Of a stretch of DNA of 5,087 nt, positions 1-5,087 are shown piece after piece; position 1 is the first letter of the stretch, and the number at the start of each line of letters is the position of its first letter. Under the pieces are notes generated by a model, which was given only the letters and a program-made list of their open reading frames with translations, was not told the DNA's origin and ran no database searches. The stretch comes from Desulfobacterales bacterium (GTDB lineage Bacteria > Desulfobacterota > Desulfobacteria > Desulfobacterales > C00003106). The stretch lies in assembly GCA_030594505.1 (NCBI GenBank), contig JAUVFC010000146.1, positions 1 to 5,087 on the forward strand. The letters are read 5' to 3'. Made by a program: the position numbers and the translations under genes.

Positions 1-95
1 AAAGGTTCTTAGTGAAGCGAAGCGTAAAAATTGCAAACTGTTTGAGGGCGTAAGCCCGAGTTTTTGCAATTTAGCGAAGCGAACTTAGAACCTTT
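1..95. repeat. Composite palindromic non-coding element with a GNRA-capped stem
   Basis: The stretch folds onto itself almost end to end. An outer 13-bp stem pairs 1-13 with 83-95 with one mismatch. An inner stem pairs 28-39 with 59-72, with a 2-nt bulge. The tip is gggc (46-49), gtaa (50-53), gccc (54-57), a GNRA-type tetraloop if transcribed as RNA. Inside the outer stem the 9-mer agcgaagcg occurs twice in direct orientation (16-24 and 73-81), forming a symmetric internal loop. No ORF is supported here. It begins at base 1, so it may continue outside the window. It could be a dispersed REP/MITE-like repeat typical of large Desulfobacterota genomes, or the distal terminator of the minus-strand operon. 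The structure is seen directly; the repeat-family identity is inference. Confidence 0.6.
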
Positions 96-138
96 AAAAA
101 GTGATCAATCAAGCGAATTGAAGACTTTTTACGAAGTC
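96..138. repeat. Second hairpin adjoining the palindromic element
   Basis: Directly after the first palindrome, aaaaagt (96-102) pairs with acttttt (124-130). Inside that, tcaat (105-109) pairs with attga (117-121) around a 7-nt loop, giving an imperfect 35-base hairpin. The right arm can form an alternative stem, gactt (123-127) with aagtc (134-138). On the minus strand this lies downstream of the 97-residue ORF, and the hairpin is followed by further A/T-rich pairing. It may therefore contribute to termination, or be part of the same dispersed repeat as positions 1-95. Confidence 0.45.
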
Positions 139-215
139 ATCATTGTGAAGAAGTGGGTATGAGTTTTATTCTATTGTTACTGTGTAATGTAGTCAAAAAA
201 CCTCTGGAAATTTTC

Positions 216-509
216 TCACTTTTCATCCAAAAGTTCTTTTAATTCGGTCTCGGTCAGGGCTCGAACTACATCAGGATCATCCGGAGAGATCATCCCGAAA
301 AACATCCTTTTGATCTTTTCCATTTCTACCGTGACCATCACCCCCAGATTATCCTTTCCGTGATAATCGCTGACAAACTCGAACTCATCAAAATCCTCCG
401 GAGGATCGGGCAGATATCTGCATATCATGCCAAAGGAAGCAAGCTGGTCCGCGTCCTTGATGTTGTTCACGTTAACGCTTTTACCCATATATTGTTTGAA
501 TCGCTGCAT
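216..509 (-). CDS. Hypothetical small acidic protein, distal gene of the tmc operon
   Basis: I do not recognise this 97-residue protein. It has no signal peptide, no membrane segment and only one cysteine (Cys30), so it is unlikely to hold a heme or iron-sulfur cluster. It should be a soluble cytoplasmic protein. A run rich in Asp, Glu, Phe and Pro spans about residues 34-50, and the C-terminus (about 84-97) looks like a charged amphipathic helix. The ATG at 509 is preceded by only a weak ribosome site (taggg in the transcript sense). The next in-frame ATG, codon 8, has none, so the first is kept. It lies 165 bp downstream of tmcA on the same strand, separated by a strong hairpin. It may be the last operon gene expressed at reduced level, or a separate transcript. 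Its role is unknown. Confidence 0.6.
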   Translation of the reverse strand: MQRFKQYMGKSVNVNNIKDADQLASFGMICRYLPDPPEDFDEFEFVSDYHGKDNLGVMVTVEMEKIKRMFFGMISPDDPDVVRALTETELKELLDEK

Positions 510-523
510 AGAACCCTACCTTA

Positions 524-542
524 GCCGGAACTGATCTCCGGC
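524..542 (-). other. Small hairpin just upstream of the 97-residue ORF
   Basis: gccgga (524-529) and tccggc (537-542) form a perfect 6-bp GC-rich stem with a 7-nt loop, ending 14 nt before the ATG at 509. No T-tract follows on the minus strand, so it is not a typical intrinsic terminator. In the mRNA it would sit immediately 5' of the ribosome-binding region and could affect translation or mark a processed 5' end. Function is inferred from position only. Confidence 0.35.
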
Positions 543-633
543 ATATCAATATCTTGTTACAGCTACAGGATAGAAAGAAAGGAAAAAGCCGGTACTTACT
601 TTTTTGAGGTAATTACTTAGTCGAAGGATTAAA

Positions 634-662
634 TGTGCAGGGAGTTCTGATCTCCCTGCACA
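634..662 (-). terminator. Perfect 11-bp hairpin downstream of tmcA
   Basis: The arm tgtgcagggag (634-644) pairs without mismatch with ctccctgcaca (652-662) around the 7-nt loop ttctgat. It starts 12 nt after the tmcA stop codon. Read on the minus strand, the stem is followed by TTTAATCC, so the U-tract is short. It may be a leaky intrinsic terminator, lowering expression of the downstream 97-residue ORF, or a 3' stabiliser of the tmcCBA message. No plus-strand gene ends here. Confidence 0.55.
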
Positions 663-674
663 GCCTGTTTTGGT

Positions 675-1064
675 CTATTTCTTTTTCCAGGGATGACACT
701 CACCGCACGTAATAGGACCTTTGCCTTCCTTCTTGTGGCAACCCTTGCAATTGGCATGGAGCGCCTTTTCCGCAGACATCGTCTTGCCCTCTGCCTCAAG
801 CTTATGACACGCGGTACAGTCGGACTCTTCGGAATCATCCCAGACATTCTCGCCGTTTTCGTAGATATGGTGACAATCGAGACAATCGATCCCAATCTCG
901 TCAGCATGAAGAGCATGCGGGAAAGCAGCCGCAGGTCTCTCACGTCCCACAAAGATATCATGTTCCAACCACTGAATCTCATCCTGGGCATATGCCACGC
1001 CCATAACCAAAAGAGACGCCAGACCCGCCATCGCTATATATAACGCTATATTTTTCTTTTTCAT
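675..1064 (-). CDS. tmcA: TmcA, periplasmic tetraheme cytochrome c (type II cytochrome c3)
   Basis: This 129-residue precursor has a Sec signal peptide: a Lys-rich N-terminus, a hydrophobic core at about residues 6-23, and likely cleavage after AYA at residue 26. The mature part of about 103 residues carries four CxxCH heme c motifs at Cys61-His65, Cys83-His87, Cys106-His110 and Cys120-His124. His50, His53, His66 and His103 are available as distal ligands, consistent with four bis-histidine hemes as in cytochrome c3. All four sites are CxxCH; none is the CxxxxCH variant seen in some type I cytochromes c3. In the Tmc complex this subunit accepts electrons from periplasmic hydrogenase, usually via type I cytochrome c3, and passes them to the membrane subunit. 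GGGAGG (complement of 1074-1079) lies 9 nt before the ATG. It is 36 bp downstream of tmcB, so cotranscription is likely. Confidence 0.9.
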   Translation of the reverse strand: MKKKNIALYIAMAGLASLLVMGVAYAQDEIQWLEHDIFVGRERPAAAFPHALHADEIGIDCLDCHHIYENGENVWDDSEESDCTACHKLEAEGKTMSAEKALHANCKGCHKKEGKGPITCGECHPWKKK

Positions 1065-1100
1065 TCCAATATGCCTCCCATTTTTGTTATCACGCAGTCG

Positions 1101-2507
1101 TTATTCAGCTTTTGGTTTTAAATGATCCGGCACAATCACCATTTTAAGAATAATAGGCTTTAAAAAGCTCCACTTCATTCCGATCTTGTATTCTTCTTCA
1201 AGATCTCTGAGCGCATCCCAGCAGTTGTGGCACGCGGAAACCACAAATTTTGCCCCGGTGGCTAAAATCTGATCGCGCTTGACCCTCAAGCCTATGTTTC
1301 TTTGTTCTCGGTAACGCCCCAACGCATTCATGCCGCCACCTCCGGAGCAACAGAAATTCTGCTCACGGTTTTGAGCCATTTCGCGGAAATCCTCTGCTAT
1401 GTAAGGCATAATTTTTCTGGTAACTTCAGCCAGCCCGGCATTTCTGACATAATTGCATGGGTCCTGAAGTGTTACCGGTTCTTTAATCTTTTTAGACGGG
1501 TCTAACTTAAGCTTTCCATTTTCCAGCACCTCTAATAACCATTCAACATAATGCTGTGTCGGGACAGGCGTATCTCCACTTTTTATGCCGGCCCAATATG
1601 GACCTTCGGTAACCGTGGCCCGGTGCGCGTGGCCGCATTCGGTTACTACCATTCTCTTTGGTTTGAGCCGCTCCATTGCCTCAAAAACCGATTCCACCTG
1701 CATCTTGCAACCCGCCCAGTCACCGGCAAACATCACAAGGCTGGTCTCTTCCCACCCCTCGCTGGGAACGGTCCAGTTCTCACCGGTTAAGTGGAACAAA
1801 ATCGCGGCCTCTGCAATATCCTCCGGATAATGTTTGGGCTCACGAGCATTTATTGTATATAAAATATCCGCGTTCTCTTTATCAACAGGGATATTCAGGC
1901 CCGGCCAATCATCCTCATACTCCTCTGCCATCCACTCACAAGTCTCAACAAAATCTTGTACGGTAACATCCATCTGAGCCTTGTATACCCAATGCATCCC
2001 TGATCCGATTTTCAATTCATACGGCACGAAACCCTGGGAAAAACAGAGACCTCTCAGGTAGCTCATCATAGCGCCCATGTCGATCCCATGGGGGCAATAC
2101 ATTCCGCACCGGTTGCAGCAGGTACACTTTCCCCATGCCGTATCCATGCAATACTGCATGAACGCGTTATCTACGTTCCCCTTTTTCTTTACCAATTCGC
2201 CAAGGGTAGATTGTATTTTGTAAGAGGGAACCTGCTCCGGGTCATTGTCATTTGCGATATAAAAATGGCAGGCATCCGCGCACATGCCGCAATGGGCACA
2301 AATCTTAAGCCATGTCTTTAGGCGGGACTTAAACGTAGCTTCCAGGGTTTTCTTCAATGCCTCTGTATCAACAGGGAATGCATCGAGTTCCTTGTAATAC
2401 CCTCTGCCCTGTCTATCCGCTAACAAGGTATCGAGTTCCTCTTTGGTCTTAATAGGGACTCTGGTAACAAGAGGCGCCACGATTTGCTCTTTTGCTTCTT
2501 CTGCCAT
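1101..2507 (-). CDS. tmcB: TmcB, HdrD-like iron-sulfur subunit of the Tmc complex
   Basis: This 468-residue soluble protein resembles HdrD, DsrK and GlcF-type CCG-domain proteins. Two ferredoxin-like 4Fe-4S motifs are visible: Cys70, 73, 76, 80 and Cys128, 131, 134, 138, the last followed by Pro. The C-terminal CCG domain is complete: Cys351, the Cys386-Cys387 pair followed by a Gly run, and Cys426-x2-Cys429. This is the ligand pattern expected for an HdrB/HdrD-type non-cubane cluster. The first CCG-like domain (about residues 258-300) is degenerate: TECGHAH at 289-295 has only one Cys where CxxC is expected. There is no signal peptide or membrane helix, so it acts on the cytoplasmic face and should exchange electrons with the b hemes of TmcC. 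The cytoplasmic partner is not certain. Start: AAGGAGAG (complement of 2514-2521) precedes the ATG at good spacing. It lies 61 bp downstream of tmcC. Confidence 0.88.
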   Translation of the reverse strand: MAEEAKEQIVAPLVTRVPIKTKEELDTLLADRQGRGYYKELDAFPVDTEALKKTLEATFKSRLKTWLKICAHCGMCADACHFYIANDNDPEQVPSYKIQSTLGELVKKKGNVDNAFMQYCMDTAWGKCTCCNRCGMYCPHGIDMGAMMSYLRGLCFSQGFVPYELKIGSGMHWVYKAQMDVTVQDFVETCEWMAEEYEDDWPGLNIPVDKENADILYTINAREPKHYPEDIAEAAILFHLTGENWTVPSEGWEETSLVMFAGDWAGCKMQVESVFEAMERLKPKRMVVTECGHAHRATVTEGPYWAGIKSGDTPVPTQHYVEWLLEVLENGKLKLDPSKKIKEPVTLQDPCNYVRNAGLAEVTRKIMPYIAEDFREMAQNREQNFCCSGGGGMNALGRYREQRNIGLRVKRDQILATGAKFVVSACHNCWDALRDLEEEYKIGMKWSFLKPIILKMVIVPDHLKPKAE

Positions 2508-2568
2508 ATCTATCTCTCCTTAAAATGAAGTTATTGATAACAATTATTATCGAGTCACTATTACCGGA

Positions 2569-3243
2569 TTACCAGGCAACTCCTCTCCCTTTCTGCCCGC
2601 CTCTCTTTATCCCGTAATCCATACCGATTTGAGCACGTGAGCAGAAGAAGAGAACAAAATGAGACAGTTTGGTAAAGGGAATCGCTATCAGCATTATTTC
2701 GCCGCAGAGAATATGCACGATCAACCAGAACTTGTATCCCATCAACTGATGATAGGCAATAAAGCCGGTAATGAATGGAGCTAACGCAATGAACAAGACA
2801 AGAAAATCAGATCCGGTGGTCAAGATTTTAACGTAGGGTAAGACTAAACGACGAGCAAACAAGAAACCTCCCGCGGCAATGACCGCCAAGGTCATATAAT
2901 CCGCTATGGTATCAGGTATGGTAGGCCAGCTAATGCCCCACGATTCTTCTATCAGCATGACATGAGCCACTAACAAGAGTGGAGCCGTAAGGAGGCATAT
3001 GTGGAAAAGATAAGTCGCCCCCATAAAAATCGGGTGGTTTGCGGTTGTATGATTGAGCGGTAATATCCAGTGGAAGATAGATTTCAGGGCGCCCCGAATA
3101 CCGTAATCAGCCTTTTCAAGATAGGCCACTCTGTCGAGTCTCCAATCAAGACCTTTCACGTACCAGACGACTCTGACAATAATCCCGATAAAAAAGATGG
3201 CAAATGAAATCAAGGCCAACGGCCCTCTTACAAATTCATACAT
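2569..3243 (-). CDS. tmcC: TmcC, NarI-like cytochrome b membrane subunit
   Basis: This 224-residue integral membrane protein has five predicted helices at about residues 9-29, 73-97, 115-137, 147-167 and 172-200, the layout of the NarI/DsrM gamma-subunit family. Candidate heme b ligands are His70, His81 and His94 in or near helix 2, and His177 and His195 in helix 5. The 18-residue gap between the latter two matches the His187/His205 gap of E. coli NarI. It should carry electrons across the membrane between periplasmic TmcA and cytoplasmic TmcB, with possible exchange with menaquinone. The C-terminus is short, basic and Gly-rich. CGGAGGGTT (complement of 3247-3255) is a clear ribosome site. 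It is the first gene of the minus-strand operon, with a promoter about 110 bp upstream. Its first 25 residues match the partial gene at 5012 at 14 positions. Confidence 0.85.
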   Translation of the reverse strand: MYEFVRGPLALISFAIFFIGIIVRVVWYVKGLDWRLDRVAYLEKADYGIRGALKSIFHWILPLNHTTANHPIFMGATYLFHICLLTAPLLLVAHVMLIEESWGISWPTIPDTIADYMTLAVIAAGGFLFARRLVLPYVKILTTGSDFLVLFIALAPFITGFIAYHQLMGYKFWLIVHILCGEIMLIAIPFTKLSHFVLFFCSRAQIGMDYGIKRGGQKGRGVAW

Positions 3244-3283
3244 GGGAACCCTCCGTTTTTTGTGTGATCTCTCAAACTTACTT

Positions 3284-3293
3284 GGTCCAAGGT
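3284..3293 (+). promoter_or_regulatory. GGTCCAAGGT motif in the tmcC leader, matching the tmcD-side repeat
   Basis: ggtccaaggt here differs at one base from ggtctaaggt at 3510-3519, and the match extends one more T in both. It also sits in a short local palindrome, cttggtccaag (3281-3291). It falls within the presumed 5' leader of tmcC. It may be a second binding site for whatever recognises the 3488-3519 repeat, but a match this short could arise by chance. Confidence 0.3.
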
Positions 3294-3356
3294 TTCAATT
3301 GCTATACCGTACGGACATTCTTCTGATACATATACACTAAATATACAAGGGCTTAT

Positions 3357-3385
3357 CCTATAACAATCAGGTCTCTCCGTGTCAA
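3357..3385 (-). promoter_or_regulatory. Sigma-70-type promoter for tmcC-tmcB-tmcA
   Basis: On the minus strand a perfect -35 box TTGACA (complement of 3380-3385) is followed, after exactly 17 bp, by TATAGG (complement of 3357-3362), which matches four of six -10 consensus bases. Transcription would start near 3350, leaving a leader of about 107 nt before the tmcC ATG. No good sigma-54 element faces tmcC. The sequence match is seen; activity is inferred. Confidence 0.6.
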
Positions 3386-3487
3386 GAAAAAAAGACACTA
3401 TTAACACACAACTCTAATTAACCTAATAACACTAAACAGTTAGACTTACTTGTTTTTCTTTTAAAACAACCGTTTACCATCGTTTTT

Positions 3488-3519
3488 ACCTTGACCTTTT
3501 GTAAAGAATGGTCTAAGGT
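3488..3519. promoter_or_regulatory. Inverted repeat upstream of tmcD, candidate regulator binding site
   Basis: accttgacc (3488-3496) and ggtctaaggt (3510-3519) are near-perfect inverted copies, differing by a single inserted base, with a 13-bp spacer. Arm centres are about 22 bp apart, close to two helical turns. The midpoint lies about 73 bp upstream of the start site predicted from the sigma-54-like element. This geometry suits a dimeric enhancer-binding activator, but no regulator gene is present in the window, so the binding partner is unknown. Confidence 0.4.
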
Positions 3520-3550
3520 TGTATACGATTTTAGTAGAACAAAATTACCC

Positions 3551-3566
3551 CGGCACCAAAATGGCA
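3551..3566 (+). promoter_or_regulatory. Sigma-54-like -24/-12 promoter element for tmcD
   Basis: cggcac (3551-3556), five bases, then tggca (3562-3566) resembles the TGGCAC-N5-TTGCA consensus. The invariant GG (3552-3553) and GC (3564-3565) dinucleotides are separated by exactly 10 bp. One base differs in each half. Transcription would start near 3577, giving a leader of about 75 nt before tmcD. Sigma-54 transcription needs an activator, and the inverted repeat at 3488-3519 is suitably placed for one. Confidence 0.5.
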
Positions 3567-3639
3567 GCAATGGTCCGCCAAGCAATATGAAAATAAATTC
3601 TTATAGGCCTGAAGCATATCAGACTCCAAACAAAAATTA

Positions 3640-3645
3640 GGGAGG
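3640..3645 (+). promoter_or_regulatory. Ribosome-binding site that decides the tmcD start
   Basis: GGGAGG lies 7 nt before the ATG at 3653. The in-frame GTG at 3647 is only one base from this site and too close to be used. The protein therefore begins MPDLENW at 3653, two residues shorter than the longest ORF. Confidence 0.8.
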
Positions 3646-3652
3646 TGTGAGA

Positions 3653-4927
3653 ATGCCTGATTTGGAAAATTGGGACTGGAAAAGCAAGGAAAAGATGATT
3701 GCCGACACAGCAGAATGGAAGGCCCGGTTTGAAGATGTCTGGGAGCCTTATGTGAGTCCCGACGGCGAGAAGATTGCCTCTATTGTAAAAATAGGGGAAG
3801 GAGAATTCAACGTATGTGTCAATGGAGAGACGTGGGAAGAACCATATGAAAAGCTATGGTATTCCAGATTCAGCCCTGACGGCAGGCTCACTGTTTTGGC
3901 GTCAAAGGACATGGAATGGACTATGGCTGTGGACGGAAAGGCCTGGGAAAACTCCTACGAGTATATTTGGGATACCAAGTTCAGCGCCGACGGCAAGGTG
4001 ATCGCGGCAACTGTCAAACAGGACGATGTATATGGGATCGCAGTTGAGGGAAAAACATGGGAATGTTCTAAGGAACTGCAGAGTATAGCAAGTTATGTCA
4101 TAAGCCCTGACGGGAAAACCGTGGCCGCTATTGCTCAAACCGTCCCCCTTGGCCAGGCTGATCTTGAAGGGTTTTTGAATGGCACATGGTCGGTGGTGGT
4201 AAACGGCAAGCCGTGGCAAAACAACTTCGTAGATCTCTACGGGCTTAGCATCAGTAATGACGGCAAGAAAATCGCCGCGGAATATAGAGCCGCTATTTGT
4301 GACTACGGTATTGTCGTAAATGGAACTCCATGGGAGACAACAGCCGGCTGTACATGGGAGCCTGTCTTTCATCCTCATAACAACGATGTGGTAACCGCGC
4401 CTGTAAGGCAAGGAGGCCGATGGTTCCTGGCAACCAACGGAACGTTTGTCTGGGACAAGGGTTTTACCAATATCCTGTACCAAACCTATAGCCCTGACGG
4501 CGAGAGGATCGCGGCAACAGTTGCCACATCGTTTGCCAAATGGACTGTTGCTGTAGATGGCCGGCCATGGCGAACCAAGTTCGGAGAATGTGTCTTGCGG
4601 CCTTATTTTAGCCCGGATGGCAGCAGGGTAGCCGCTATTGCCAAAGACAGGGGATTTTGGTTTCTTGTTGTTGATGGGAAGGTGCTCGGAGACGGTGCGT
4701 ACTATGATAATATTTGGCCTCCTGTTTTTAGCCCCGATGGAGATAAGGTAATTTGTAAAGTAGAAAGACACGGCAAGTTTGCCATAGCAGTTAATGGCAA
4801 GATATGGGGCAGCAAGTATGAAGCCCTTTGGGACCCTATTATATCTCCTGATGGGACCAAGGTTCTTATATGCGGCATAGAAGACAAGAAATACTATCGT
4901 CGAATAGTCCCGTTGGCAAGCATGTAA
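3653..4927 (+). CDS. tmcD: TmcD, tryptophan-rich repeat subunit of the Tmc complex
   Basis: This 424-residue soluble protein has no signal peptide or membrane helix, so it should be cytoplasmic. It consists of about ten tandem units of roughly 40 residues. Each opens with a W-x-x-x-F/I-SPDG turn, then a strand rich in Ala/Val/Ile, then V-D/N-G-K-x-W. The SPDG-like turns lie at residues 35, 74, 111, 151, 201, 240 (degenerate, HPHNN), 280, 320, 360 and 398. Only the 151-201 step is long, from a 10-residue insertion near 163-175. There are 22 tryptophans. The pattern indicates a PD40/WD40-like beta-propeller, with the partial last unit perhaps closing against the N-terminus. TmcD is a known Tmc subunit, but its role is not established; no cofactor motif is visible. 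It lies divergent from tmcCBA, upstream of a second tmcC-like gene. Confidence 0.82.
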   Translation: MPDLENWDWKSKEKMIADTAEWKARFEDVWEPYVSPDGEKIASIVKIGEGEFNVCVNGETWEEPYEKLWYSRFSPDGRLTVLASKDMEWTMAVDGKAWENSYEYIWDTKFSADGKVIAATVKQDDVYGIAVEGKTWECSKELQSIASYVISPDGKTVAAIAQTVPLGQADLEGFLNGTWSVVVNGKPWQNNFVDLYGLSISNDGKKIAAEYRAAICDYGIVVNGTPWETTAGCTWEPVFHPHNNDVVTAPVRQGGRWFLATNGTFVWDKGFTNILYQTYSPDGERIAATVATSFAKWTVAVDGRPWRTKFGECVLRPYFSPDGSRVAAIAKDRGFWFLVVDGKVLGDGAYYDNIWPPVFSPDGDKVICKVERHGKFAIAVNGKIWGSKYEALWDPIISPDGTKVLICGIEDKKYYRRIVPLASM

Positions 4928-5011
4928 CGTTTATAAAAATGGTAAAAATATTCCCTAAAGATCATTTAATGCCAACAACTTTGATACCATTTACTGAAGG
5001 GGGGAAAACAA

Positions 5012-5087
5012 ATGTATGAATTGGTACGCGGGCCGCTGGCATGGGCTGCCTTCATCATTTTTATTGCGGGGAGTCTTTATAGAATAA
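5012..5087 (+). CDS. Second TmcC/NarI-like membrane protein, N-terminal fragment cut by the window edge
   Basis: The frame is open from the ATG at 5012 to the window end, 25 codons. The translation begins MYELVRGPLAWAAF and continues into a hydrophobic stretch that would be the first membrane helix. Against the first 25 residues of the tmcC gene at 3243, 14 are identical, including MYE, VRGPLA, Phe14, IF and Gly20, so it is a paralogue of that cytochrome b. A G-rich ribosome site (aaggggggg, 4997-5005) lies upstream. It starts 84 bp after tmcD with no convincing terminator between them, so cotranscription is likely. The rest of the gene and its partners lie outside the window. It may belong to a second Tmc-like or a related Hme/Dsr-type complex. 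Confidence 0.72.
   Translation, partial: MYELVRGPLAWAAFIIFIAGSLYRI

Larger units (their letters stand above)
3244..3652. other. Divergent intergenic region between tmcC and tmcD
   Basis: About 410 bp, AT-rich, with no supported ORF or tRNA. It holds the ribosome sites of both flanking genes, a sigma-70-like promoter facing tmcC, a sigma-54-like element facing tmcD, an inverted repeat between them (3488-3519), and an 8-bp palindrome, ccgtacgg, at 3307-3314 in the presumed tmcC leader. A weaker sigma-70 candidate facing tmcD (ttgtaa 3499-3504, 17 bp, tatacg 3522-3527) overlaps the inverted repeat. The stretch 3386-3487 is A/T-rich, with nothing further I can name. Confidence 0.7.

Noticed and set aside
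693..1043. Plus-strand frame of 116 codons over tmcA, and a second minus-strand frame at 629-991
   Set aside because: Both are shadows of the tetraheme cytochrome, whose signal peptide and four CxxCH motifs identify the true frame.
1551..1966. Overlapping plus-strand frames of 79-96 codons within tmcB
   Set aside because: They are antisense shadows with low-complexity translations and no ribosome sites.
3499..3527. Sigma-70-like promoter ttgtaa-17-tatacg facing tmcD
   Set aside because: Both boxes match at only four of six positions and overlap the inverted repeat; the sigma-54-like element is the better match.
3902..4771. 289-codon open frame antisense to tmcD
   Set aside because: It lies wholly inside tmcD. 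Its openness follows from the repeated codon pattern of the sense repeats, and the translation shows no coherent domain or ribosome site.
3653..4927. Regular repeats that might suggest a CRISPR or DNA satellite
   Set aside because: The periodicity is in the protein (about 40 residues). The DNA repeats diverge at wobble positions and there are no uniform spacers.
4937..4992. Inverted repeat aaatggta/taccattt between tmcD and the next gene
   Set aside because: The arms are only 8 bp, AT-rich and 40 nt apart with no U-tract, so it is not a convincing terminator.

Overview
The window carries the genes of a Tmc-type transmembrane redox complex, as found in sulfate-reducing bacteria of the Desulfobacterota. 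The diagnostic set is a small periplasmic tetraheme cytochrome c (TmcA), an HdrD-like cytoplasmic iron-sulfur protein (TmcB), a NarI-like membrane cytochrome b (TmcC) and a tryptophan-rich cytoplasmic repeat protein (TmcD). Base composition is moderate rather than GC-rich, which suggests a Desulfobacteraceae-like lineage more than a classical Desulfovibrio. That placement is inference from gene content only.

Layout: positions 1-138 hold a composite palindromic, non-coding element with two hairpins. A minus-strand operon follows, transcribed right to left: tmcC (3243-2569), tmcB (2507-1101), tmcA (1064-675), then an unrecognised 97-residue acidic ORF (509-216). A perfect 11-bp hairpin separates tmcA from that last ORF. 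A roughly 410-bp divergent intergenic region (3244-3652) carries a good sigma-70-like promoter facing tmcC, a sigma-54-like -24/-12 element facing tmcD, and an inverted repeat between them. On the plus strand are tmcD (3653-4927) and, 84 bp further on, the first 25 codons of a second tmcC-like gene (5012 to the window edge).

How the parts work together (family knowledge plus inference): periplasmic electrons from hydrogenase or formate dehydrogenase, probably via type I cytochrome c3, enter TmcA. They pass through the b hemes of TmcC to the 4Fe-4S and CCG-domain centres of TmcB in the cytoplasm, or exchange with menaquinone. TmcD is an accessory propeller-like subunit.

The unusual point is the organisation. 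The genes run C-B-A rather than A-B-C-D, tmcD is split off onto the opposite strand, and tmcD heads a separate unit that begins another membrane module. The two units appear to use different sigma factors.
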